Source of the DNA: an uncultured Pelagibacteraceae bacterium
GTDB lineage: Bacteria; Pseudomonadota; Alphaproteobacteria; Pelagibacterales; Pelagibacteraceae
Direction of reading: 5' to 3'
DNA length: 7,168 nt
Assembly (NCBI GenBank): GCA_913052435.1
Contig: CAJXDV010000048.1
Location: 1-7,168 of the forward strand
Shown in pieces: positions 1 to 6,347 of the stretch. Position 1 is the first letter of the stretch; every line of letters begins with the position of its first letter. A model generated the notes under the pieces. That model made no database searches. It was given only the letters and a program-made list of their open reading frames with translations, and had not been told where the DNA came from. The position numbers and the translations under genes are program-made.

Positions 1-411
1 AAAGTTCCATTAGGAACAGGTTTAACTAAAGATGGAAAAGAAACTACTGATCCAGCAGAAATAGTTGATGGTGGAGTATTATTACCTTTTGGTGGATACA
101 AAGGTTCAGGAATTGCCATGATGGTTGAACTTCTAGCTGGAGCATTAGTTGGTGACAACTTTAGCTATGAAACAGCCGCTAAAGATAATAATGATGGTGG
201 ACCTCCTAGTGGAGGAGAATTTATTCTAGCTATATCACCTGATAAATTGTCTGGAAATGATTGGGAGAAACATTCATCTGAATTTTTTGATAAAATGAAA
301 TCAATGAAAGGTGTTAGACTTCCAGGTGAAAGAAGACATAAAAATAGACTAGACAAAGGTCCAAGAAATATAAACGAAGAATTGGTTAATAAAATTAAAT
401 CTTTAAGTTAA
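1..411 (+). CDS. Ldh2-family NAD(P)-dependent dehydrogenase, C-terminal part (5' end outside window)
   Basis: The reading frame is open from base 1 to the TAA at 409-411, giving 136 visible residues with no start in view, so the gene is cut by the window edge; the ATG at 118 is internal, because conserved family sequence lies upstream of it. The family marker is the stretch PFGGYKGSGIAMMVELLAG (visible residues 29-47), a signature of the malate/L-lactate dehydrogenase (Ldh2/YlbC/AllD) fold, followed by GD.FSYE and, near the end, RLPGERR. The family uses NAD(P)H to reduce 2-oxo acids or cyclic imines in the cytoplasm. The KGSGIAMMVELL plus GDNFSYE wording resembles, from memory, the delta1-piperideine/pyrroline-2-carboxylate reductase branch more than true malate dehydrogenases, but substrate cannot be settled from this part. 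It converges on xthA, and the two coding regions overlap by 9 bp. Confidence 0.88.
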   Translation, partial: KVPLGTGLTKDGKETTDPAEIVDGGVLLPFGGYKGSGIAMMVELLAGALVGDNFSYETAAKDNNDGGPPSGGEFILAISPDKLSGNDWEKHSSEFFDKMKSMKGVRLPGERRHKNRLDKGPRNINEELVNKIKSLS

Positions 412-1179
412 TTCAATTTCAATAGGAGTATGATCTGAAGGTTTTGTTCTTCCTCTGGGATATTTATTAATTTTAACATCCTTTATGATATTAATTAATG
501 AATTTGATACTAAAAAATGATCAATTCTCATTCCTTTGTTTTTTTGCCAAGCACCACTTGTATAGTCCCAAAATGTATATCCTTCTTTTTCTGGATAAAT
601 ATGTCTATAAACATCAATAAATCCTAAATTTATAATTTTTCTTAATCTTTTTCTTATTTCCAATCTAAATAAAGCATCATTTTCATAGTTTTTTGGATTA
701 TGAACGTCTTCAGTCGCAGGAATAATATTAAAATCTCCACCGACAATTATATTTTCATTTTCACATAAAAGTTTTTTTAATTTTTTAATTAAGCTATCTA
801 ACCAATATATTTTGTATGAATATTTGTCTGTATCTACTGGATTGCCATTTGGTGTATAGATATTAATAATTTGGATATTTTTATTTTTATGCTTAACATC
901 AGCAGTAATTATTCTCGATTGTTTTAATTTATCTTTAAAAATATCATTTTTAATATTTAGAAGTTTTTTTTTTGAAATTATTGCAACTCCATTGTAGCTT
1001 TTCTGACCAAATACGTAACTTTCGTATTTTAAAGATTTTAACTCATCATATGGATACGTTTCATCTTGAGTTTTAATTTCCTGCATCATTAATATATCAG
1101 GACAGAATTTTATAATATATTCTTTGATATTTTCTATCCTAGCTCTTACGGAATTAACATTCCATGAACTGATTTTCAT
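403..1179 (-). CDS. xthA: Exonuclease III / AP endonuclease
   Basis: The product is a 258-aa enzyme of the exonuclease III branch of the endonuclease/exonuclease/phosphatase fold, which nicks DNA 5' to abasic sites and trims 3' blocked ends in base excision repair. Motifs in order: SWNVNSVRAR (5-14, metal-binding N7), QEIK (33-36, metal-binding E34), IYTPNG (107-112, Tyr108), GGDFNI (147-152, Asp149 and Asn151), YTFWDY (201-206), RIDHFL (218-223) and SDHTPI (248-253, catalytic Asp249-His250). All expected catalytic residues are present and the length is typical. The frame is open 10 codons further upstream, but ATG 1177-1179 is chosen because family members begin MKI.SWNVNS and it overlaps the erpA stop as TAATG, implying coupled translation. 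No Shine-Dalgarno sequence is visible. Its 3' end overlaps the convergent dehydrogenase gene. Confidence 0.95.
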   Translation of the reverse strand: MKISSWNVNSVRARIENIKEYIIKFCPDILMMQEIKTQDETYPYDELKSLKYESYVFGQKSYNGVAIISKKKLLNIKNDIFKDKLKQSRIITADVKHKNKNIQIINIYTPNGNPVDTDKYSYKIYWLDSLIKKLKKLLCENENIIVGGDFNIIPATEDVHNPKNYENDALFRLEIRKRLRKIINLGFIDVYRHIYPEKEGYTFWDYTSGAWQKNKGMRIDHFLVSNSLINIIKDVKINKYPRGRTKPSDHTPIEIELT

Positions 1180-1496
1180 TAGAGAGAAAAAGAAACGCCA
1201 CATCCACAAGAAGACTTGCTTTGTGGATTTGTAATTTTAAAAGAATCTCCTATTAATTCATTTACGTAATCTACTTCTGAACCTTTTAATAAATCAACGG
1301 ATGTTTTATCAATAAGTATGTTTTCATGTCTTAAATCATCCTCTTGTGCTGATTTATCAATAGAAAAATCATACTGAAAACCAGAGCAACCACCGCCTTT
1401 AATAGCGATTCTAAAAAAAGAACCTTTATCTTTTGTAGAAAGCAGGTGATTGATTTGTTTTAATGCTTTATCGGTAAATTTAATTTCTTTAATCAT
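1179..1496 (-). CDS. erpA: A-type iron-sulfur cluster carrier (ErpA/IscA/HesB family)
   Basis: This 105-aa protein belongs to the A-type carriers that take Fe-S clusters from the assembly scaffold and hand them to apo-enzymes in the cytoplasm. The three cluster ligands are visible: Cys37 in KGGGCSGFQYDF and Cys97/Cys99 in the C-terminal CGCGVSF motif. Length and spacing (about 60 residues between the first and second Cys) match the family. The symbol erpA, rather than iscA or sufA, rests on context: in alphaproteobacteria the ErpA-type gene is commonly found divergent from dgt, as here. The start ATG at 1494-1496 gives the usual N-terminus (I.FTDKAL..I). It is the first gene of a two-gene minus-strand unit with xthA, with a 1-nt TAATG overlap. 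No clear ribosome binding site precedes it. Confidence 0.93.
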   Translation of the reverse strand: MIKEIKFTDKALKQINHLLSTKDKGSFFRIAIKGGGCSGFQYDFSIDKSAQEDDLRHENILIDKTSVDLLKGSEVDYVNELIGDSFKITNPQSKSSCGCGVSFSL

Positions 1497-1546
1497 TATT
1501 CAACACTGTTATTACTAATATAATAATAATTTACCATTTTTAAAGC
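1497..1546. promoter_or_regulatory. Divergent erpA / dgt intergenic promoter region
   Basis: These 50 bp are the only DNA between two divergent starts, so promoters for both the erpA-xthA and dgt-argS units should lie in or next to it. On the plus strand a perfect TATAAT occurs at 1519-1524, which would place a transcription start near 1531, about 16 nt before dgt; the sequence 17 bp upstream (1496-1501) is only a poor -35 match. On the minus strand TATATT (complement of 1517-1522) overlaps it and could serve erpA. In such AT-rich DNA these hexamers can arise by chance, so the region is better supported than the exact boxes. Neither gene has a recognisable Shine-Dalgarno here. Confidence 0.5.
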
Positions 1547-2665
1547 ATGAAAAATTACTCAAAATTAGGTTTATTTAAATCAAGCGGGAGATTATATTAT
1601 GAAAAACCAAATAAGTTTCGAACACAATTTCAAAGAGACAGAGATAGAATTATTCATTCAGCTTCGTTTAGAAGACTAAAACACAAGACTCAAGTGTTCG
1701 TAAATACGGAGGGAGATCATTATAGAACAAGAATTACACATTCTATTGAGGTAGCGCAATTAGCAAGAACAATTTCAAGATATTTTAAATTAAACGATGA
1801 CTTAGCAGAAACATTAAGTTTATCTCATGATTTAGGCCATACCCCATTTGGCCATACTGGTGAAGAAGCTTTAAATGAATGTATGAATGATCATGGTGGT
1901 TTTGATCATAATTTACAAACTTTAAGAATTGTTATGTTTATAGAAAATAAATATTTAAAATTTAAAGGTTTAAATCTTACATTAGAAACTTTGGATGGAT
2001 TGTTAAAACATAATGGTCCTTTTTATGAAAAAAAAAAACTTCAAACTATTATTGGTATTAAAAATTTAAAAAATAAACTTAAATTAGATAAAAACGCTTC
2101 ATTAGAAGCTCAAATAGCATCAATTTCTGATGATATAGCTTATAATAATCATGACATTCAAGATGGTATTAAAGCTAAACTTTTCACATTAAGAGAGTTA
2201 ACAGAAATAGATTTTTTTAAAGAAATTTATAATTCTTACAAAAGAAATATTAAAAATAATAATAAAGAAATTATAGTATATCAGATAATAAGAGATTCTA
2301 TAAACTTAATGGTACAAGATGTTATCAAGAAAACTATTTACAATATAAAAGTTGAAAATATCAATAATATTTCAAATATATATAGCAGAAAAAAAAAGAT
2401 TGTGGAATTTTCAACTAAATTTAAATTTATTGAAAATCAAATTAAATTATTTTTAAAAGATAAAATGTACAATAATAAAAATGTTTTAAATAAAAACAAT
2501 AATGGTAAAAATATAATTAAAAAAATATTTAAAATTATAAAAAATAACCCAAGAAAATTTATTAAAAAATCAAATCTTAATGAAAACAAATTTAGAGCAA
2601 TTTCTGATTATATTTCTGGAATGACTGATAGATTTGCAATAAATTTATATAACACCAATAAATGA
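1547..2665 (+). CDS. dgt: Deoxyguanosinetriphosphate triphosphohydrolase-like HD-domain protein
   Basis: The 372-aa product is an HD-superfamily dNTP triphosphohydrolase (dGTPase-like), which splits dNTPs into deoxynucleoside and tripolyphosphate and so tunes the cytoplasmic dNTP pool. Visible landmarks are QFQRDRDRIIHS.SFRRLKHKTQVF (28-51), GDHYRTRITHS (56-66, metal ligand His65), the HD pair in SHDLGHTPFGH (His94-Asp95), GGFDHNLQTLRIV (117-129), the last metal ligand in SISDDIAYNNHDIQDG (Asp195 or Asp196), and the C-terminal ISDYISGMTDRFA (352-364). The catalytic set is complete. The start gives the normal family N-terminus; no Shine-Dalgarno is seen. Residues about 304-348 are a Lys/Asn-rich, low-complexity stretch. 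The gene contains an 11-A run at 2028-2038. It overlaps argS by 4 bp (ATGA). True substrate preference among dNTPs cannot be read from sequence. Confidence 0.93.
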   Translation: MKNYSKLGLFKSSGRLYYEKPNKFRTQFQRDRDRIIHSASFRRLKHKTQVFVNTEGDHYRTRITHSIEVAQLARTISRYFKLNDDLAETLSLSHDLGHTPFGHTGEEALNECMNDHGGFDHNLQTLRIVMFIENKYLKFKGLNLTLETLDGLLKHNGPFYEKKKLQTIIGIKNLKNKLKLDKNASLEAQIASISDDIAYNNHDIQDGIKAKLFTLRELTEIDFFKEIYNSYKRNIKNNNKEIIVYQIIRDSINLMVQDVIKKTIYNIKVENINNISNIYSRKKKIVEFSTKFKFIENQIKLFLKDKMYNNKNVLNKNNNGKNIIKKIFKIIKNNPRKFIKKSNLNENKFRAISDYISGMTDRFAINLYNTNK

Positions 2666-4392
2666 ATATTTTTAAATTTTATATAGACAAAATTATTGAT
2701 ATCTTAAAAACTGCAAATAAGGAAGGTCTAATTTATTTGCCCGAAAATTTAAATTCAATTAATGTAGATATTCCTCCACCAAAATTTAATTGTGATATTT
2801 CAACAAATGTAGCAATGGTTTTATCAAAACCAAATAATAAATCACCAATAGAAATAGCCGAAACTTTATCATCACTTATTAAAGAAAATGATAAATATAT
2901 TGAAAAAATAACAATAGAAAAACCTGGATTTATAAATCTAAAATTAAATAAAGACTTTTGGAATTTTTTATTGCATGAAATTATAAATGATAAGGAATAT
3001 GGTTCACAAAAAACAAAGAATCAAAAAACTTATTTGGTAGAATTTGTATCTGCTAATCCCACTGGACCATTACACGTAGGTCATTCTAGAGGTGCAATTT
3101 TAGGTGATGTTATTTCAAACCTTTTGAAATTTAATAACCAAAAAGTAACTAAAGAATATTATGTAAATGACTATGGTAATCAAATTTTACACTTTACAAA
3201 ATCTGTATTTCTTAGAGCACGTGAAATATTATATAAAGAAAAATTTCCAATAGATAATCCCGATTTATATCCTGGAGATTATTTAAAACAAATTGCAAAA
3301 AATATTATTGATCAAAATTCTGATTTAAAATTTAATAATTTTGATGAAATTTCTAAAAATCTAACAAACTTATCTGTTAAAGAATCTATTAAATTAATTA
3401 AAATTAATTTAAATAATCTTGGTATTGTTCATGATAATTTTGCAACTGAAAGCGAAATAGTTCAAAATAATGAAGTAGAAAATGTAATTAAAAAACTTCA
3501 AAATGATAAATTCGTTTATACTGGAAAAATAAATGCTCCTGAAGGAGAAGATAAGTCTAATTGGATTGAGAGAGAACAACTCTTATTTAAATCTACTGAT
3601 TTTGGTGATGATAAGGACAGATCTTTGCAAAAATATGATAAATCTTGGACTTATTTTGCCAGTGATGTTGCGTATCATTATAACAAACTAAATAGAAAAT
3701 ACGATATGCTTATCAACATATTGGGGGCTGATCATGCAGGTTATATAAAAAGAATTACATCTGCTGTTGAAGCATTATCAGGTGAAAAAAATAAATTAAC
3801 TTGCAAAGTGAGTCAGCTTGTTAAATTAATAAAAGATGGCAAGCCTTTTAAAATGTCAAAAAGGAAAGGTGATTATATAACTGTAGAAGATCTAATAAAT
3901 GAAGTAGGAAAAGATGCTACCAGATTTATTATGCTTAATAGAAGTAATGATGCAGAATTAGATTTTGACTTTTCTAAAGTAAAAGAAAAATCTAAAGACA
4001 ATCCATTATATTATGTTCAATATTGTTATGCTAGAATTTCATCTGTATTTAGGAATATTAAACAAAATATTAATGATGATATTATTATTTCAAACTATGA
4101 TTTTAAATATTCAAATGAAGAAATAATAATTTTAAAAAAAATTACTGAATGGCCAAAGTGTATTGAAATTGCAACAGAAAAATTAGAACCACATAGAATA
4201 CCTGTTTATCTTTATGAATTATCTTCTGAGTTTCATTCGTATTGGAACATGGGTAAAAATGATCCTTCCAAAAGATTTATAGAAAAAAATAATAAAATTA
4301 AAGATGATAAAATTGTATTTCTAAAAATTATTTCCAATGTAATTAAAAGTGGAATGAATATTTTAGGAGTTGAAACTCCTGAAAAAATGTAA
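2662..4392 (+). CDS. argS: Arginyl-tRNA synthetase
   Basis: The 576-aa product is a class Ia aminoacyl-tRNA synthetase that charges tRNA-Arg with arginine at the cost of ATP; length is typical. The N-terminal tRNA-binding domain (about 1-110) contains PKFNCDISTNVAMVLSK, which matches the family's GD.a.N.A..L. region. The catalytic Rossmann domain carries the HIGH signature as HVGH (138-141, within ANPTGPLHVGHSRGA), the YYVNDYGNQI segment (167-176), LGADHAGYIKR (354-364) and a canonical KMSKRKG loop (397-403). The C-terminal DALR anticodon-binding domain starts around NPLYYVQYCYARISS (447-461) and ends GMNILGVETPEKM, the usual terminus. Translation starts inside the dgt stop (ATGA), and its own stop overlaps the next start (TAATG), so coupling in one operon is likely. 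No Shine-Dalgarno is visible. Confidence 0.97.
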   Translation: MNIFKFYIDKIIDILKTANKEGLIYLPENLNSINVDIPPPKFNCDISTNVAMVLSKPNNKSPIEIAETLSSLIKENDKYIEKITIEKPGFINLKLNKDFWNFLLHEIINDKEYGSQKTKNQKTYLVEFVSANPTGPLHVGHSRGAILGDVISNLLKFNNQKVTKEYYVNDYGNQILHFTKSVFLRAREILYKEKFPIDNPDLYPGDYLKQIAKNIIDQNSDLKFNNFDEISKNLTNLSVKESIKLIKINLNNLGIVHDNFATESEIVQNNEVENVIKKLQNDKFVYTGKINAPEGEDKSNWIEREQLLFKSTDFGDDKDRSLQKYDKSWTYFASDVAYHYNKLNRKYDMLINILGADHAGYIKRITSAVEALSGEKNKLTCKVSQLVKLIKDGKPFKMSKRKGDYITVEDLINEVGKDATRFIMLNRSNDAELDFDFSKVKEKSKDNPLYYVQYCYARISSVFRNIKQNINDDIIISNYDFKYSNEEIIILKKITEWPKCIEIATEKLEPHRIPVYLYELSSEFHSYWNMGKNDPSKRFIEKNNKIKDDKIVFLKIISNVIKSGMNILGVETPEKM

Positions 4393-4658
4393 TGATTAAA
4401 GAATTAAAATATTTATTCTTTATAATGGTTATCTTTTTTTTTCTTTTTTTTACATTAAGATATTATTTTTCAGACGAAAATAATAAAAAAAATTATAGAT
4501 CATTAAATCTGTTAGATAAAAATATTAAAAATATTGAAAAGGATTTAATTTTATTAAAAAATAATACAGAAAATATTATTGAGAACGTGGAATATAATAA
4601 AGATAAAAAAACTAAAAAATACTCTTTTTGGGAACTGTTATATCCGGATAATGATTAG
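4392..4658 (+). CDS. Small bitopic membrane protein with coiled coil, at the SPOR-protein locus
   Basis: This 88-aa protein is not recognised by sequence. Residues 1-6 are short and basic, residues 7-24 form one strongly hydrophobic, Phe-rich segment (a membrane anchor or uncleaved signal), and the rest is polar. From Leu38 to Val66 hydrophobic residues fall in a regular 3/4 spacing (L38, L41, I45, I48, L52, L55, T59, I62, V66), the pattern of a four-heptad coiled coil. The tail YSFWELLYPD (77-86) looks like a conserved motif but was not checked. In many alphaproteobacteria the gene between argS and nagZ encodes a membrane-anchored SPOR-domain protein that binds denuded septal peptidoglycan; no SPOR domain is present here. 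A reduced form of that protein, or an FtsB/FtsL-like factor, are possible readings, both inferred. It is embedded between argS (1-nt overlap) and nagZ (8-nt overlap), supporting a real gene. Confidence 0.8.
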   Translation: MIKELKYLFFIMVIFFFLFFTLRYYFSDENNKKNYRSLNLLDKNIKNIEKDLILLKNNTENIIENVEYNKDKKTKKYSFWELLYPDND

Positions 4659-5604
4659 TCTAAATTACAGATCGTTTATTTGTGGAATTAAAGGACTTAA
4701 ACTTCTAAATAAAGAAAAAAAATTTCTTAAAAAATATCGTCCTTGGGGAATTATTTTATTTTCTAGAAATATTAAAACAATTAAACAAACTCAAAAACTA
4801 ACAAAGTCTATTAGAACTTTATTTAAAAATAATAATTATCCAATTTTAATTGATGAAGAAGGCGGTAGAGTATCAAGGTTAAAAAATTTTATCGATAGTT
4901 CAATTTTTACTGCTAAATATTTTGGTGATATGTTTATTAAAAATCCAAAAAAATATAAAATTTATTTCAATGTTTATGTAAAACAGATTTCTTATCTTCT
5001 AAAATTGTTGGGAATTAATATAAACACAATTCCTGTTTTAGATTTAAGAAGAAATTCTGCACATAATATTAATGCTGACAGATCTTATTCTAATAATGAA
5101 AAAGTAGTGTCAAAAATTGGAGATATTTGCATTAGTACTTTTCATAAAAATAAAATTGCCACTATAATCAAGCATATTCCAGGTCATGGTCTTGCAAAAG
5201 TTGATAGTCACAAAAAAATACCAATTATAAATAATAATTTAAAATATTTAATTAAAAATGATTTTCAAACTTTCATGAATAAAAAATCAATTTTTGCTAT
5301 GACTGGACATCTTTTATTTAAAAAATTGGATAAAAATAATACAGTTACTCACTCTAGAAAGATCATAAAATTAATTAGGAAAAAAATTAAATTTAAAAAC
5401 ATAATAATTACTGATGATCTTTCTATGAAAGCATTGAAATATTCAATTGAAGAAAATACTAGAAAATCTTTTGATGCAGGTTGTAATTTGGCTCTTCATT
5501 GTAATGGAAAATTTAAAGAAATGATAATAGTTGCAAAGAATTCACCAAAAATTGATAAATTTATATCAAAAAAAACATCGCAATTTATTAATATAATAAG
5601 TTAG
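4651..5604 (+). CDS. nagZ: Beta-N-acetylhexosaminidase (glycoside hydrolase family 3)
   Basis: The 317-aa product is a cytoplasmic GH3 enzyme that removes GlcNAc from GlcNAc-anhydroMurNAc(-peptide) fragments during peptidoglycan recycling. Landmarks: RPWGIILFSRNI (30-41), the substrate-binding DEEGGRVSR (68-76), NADRSYSNN (141-149), IKHIPGHG (173-180) and VDSH (184-187), whose His187 is the expected acid/base of NagZ enzymes, MTGHLLF (217-223), and ITDDLSMKAL (253-262), whose first Asp (255) is the expected nucleophile. The frame runs 24 codons further upstream, but ATG 4651 is chosen because MISLNYRSFICGIKGL fits the family start and the upstream part would lie wholly inside the preceding gene. 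There is an 8-bp overlap with that gene. An unusual point is Glu69, where the usual motif is DQEGGR. The product is lysine-rich and divergent, but the catalytic residues are intact. Confidence 0.92.
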   Translation: MISLNYRSFICGIKGLKLLNKEKKFLKKYRPWGIILFSRNIKTIKQTQKLTKSIRTLFKNNNYPILIDEEGGRVSRLKNFIDSSIFTAKYFGDMFIKNPKKYKIYFNVYVKQISYLLKLLGININTIPVLDLRRNSAHNINADRSYSNNEKVVSKIGDICISTFHKNKIATIIKHIPGHGLAKVDSHKKIPIINNNLKYLIKNDFQTFMNKKSIFAMTGHLLFKKLDKNNTVTHSRKIIKLIRKKIKFKNIIITDDLSMKALKYSIEENTRKSFDAGCNLALHCNGKFKEMIIVAKNSPKIDKFISKKTSQFINIIS

Positions 5605-5612
5605 AATTAATT

Positions 5613-6347
5613 ATGAATTCAAACGATTCTCTAGAATTTAATGTTGATCTTAATAATTATTCTGGATCTTTAGAAGTTTTATTGGATTTAGCTAAATCAC
5701 AAAAAGTCGATCTTGAAAAAATTTCAATTACAAAACTTGCTGATCAATTCTACGTATATATAACTGAAGATAAAGATGTTAATTTAGAATTGGCATCAGA
5801 ATACTTGGTAATGGCAACATGGCTTACTTATTTAAAATCAAAATTATTATTACCCGAAACTGAAGAAGAAGAATTTAAAGCTATGGAAGTTGCTGAAAAA
5901 CTAAAATTACAATTAAAAAAACTTGAATTAATAAGGTTACTTTCTTCACAAATGTTAGGTAGAAAAAGATTGGGTAAAGATGTTTTTATGAGAGGATCAA
6001 AGAGTAATATAAAAGCTATTTACGATTCAAAATATTCTTTAACAATATTTGAAATTTTAAAAACATATGCAAATATTGTTATGACAAAGGATTTTCAAAG
6101 AATGAATATTCCTAAATTACCTGTTTTTACAACAGAAGATGGAATAAAAACGATTAAAGAATTTTTTGGTAAATTAAATGATTGGAAAAAAATTTCAGAC
6201 CTAATACCAAAGCATTATTCATCATCAAATCTAAAAAAAACAGGTAGTGCAGGGATATTTTCTGCTGCTTTAGAATTGACTAGAGAAGGAAATGTATCTA
6301 TTAAACAAAAAAATCTATTTGATGAAATATTTATAAAAGAAAATTAA
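5613..6347 (+). CDS. scpA: Segregation and condensation protein A (kleisin ScpA)
   Basis: The 244-aa product is the bacterial kleisin that bridges the two SMC heads and, with ScpB, forms the condensin that organises and segregates the chromosome. The N-terminal SMC-binding region (about 8-80) shows LAKSQKVDLEKISITKLADQF (26-46) and ASEYLVMATWLTYLKSKLLLPE (61-82), the strongest family signature, followed by an acidic EEEE linker and helix. The C-terminal part (about 165-244, with SAGIFSAALELTREGNVSIKQ) fits the winged helix that contacts the other SMC head. Length is typical. The near-invariant family motif F.GPLDLLL appears as YSGSLEVLL (16-24). The start lies 8 bp after the nagZ stop without a visible Shine-Dalgarno. 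The scpA stop overlaps the scpB start as TAATG. Confidence 0.95.
   Translation: MNSNDSLEFNVDLNNYSGSLEVLLDLAKSQKVDLEKISITKLADQFYVYITEDKDVNLELASEYLVMATWLTYLKSKLLLPETEEEEFKAMEVAEKLKLQLKKLELIRLLSSQMLGRKRLGKDVFMRGSKSNIKAIYDSKYSLTIFEILKTYANIVMTKDFQRMNIPKLPVFTTEDGIKTIKEFFGKLNDWKKISDLIPKHYSSSNLKKTGSAGIFSAALELTREGNVSIKQKNLFDEIFIKEN

Noticed and set aside
165..356. 63-codon open frame on the minus strand
   Set aside because: It lies wholly inside the conserved dehydrogenase coding region in antisense and shows no recognisable protein motif.
1180..1209. Ten-codon upstream extension of xthA
   Set aside because: It lies within erpA, encodes a sequence (MWMWRFFFSL) not expected in exonuclease III, and the internal ATG at 1177-1179 gives the standard N-terminus with a TAATG junction.
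4579..4650. 24-codon upstream extension of nagZ
   Set aside because: It is entirely inside the preceding 88-codon gene in another frame; the ATG at 4651 begins the conserved NagZ sequence.
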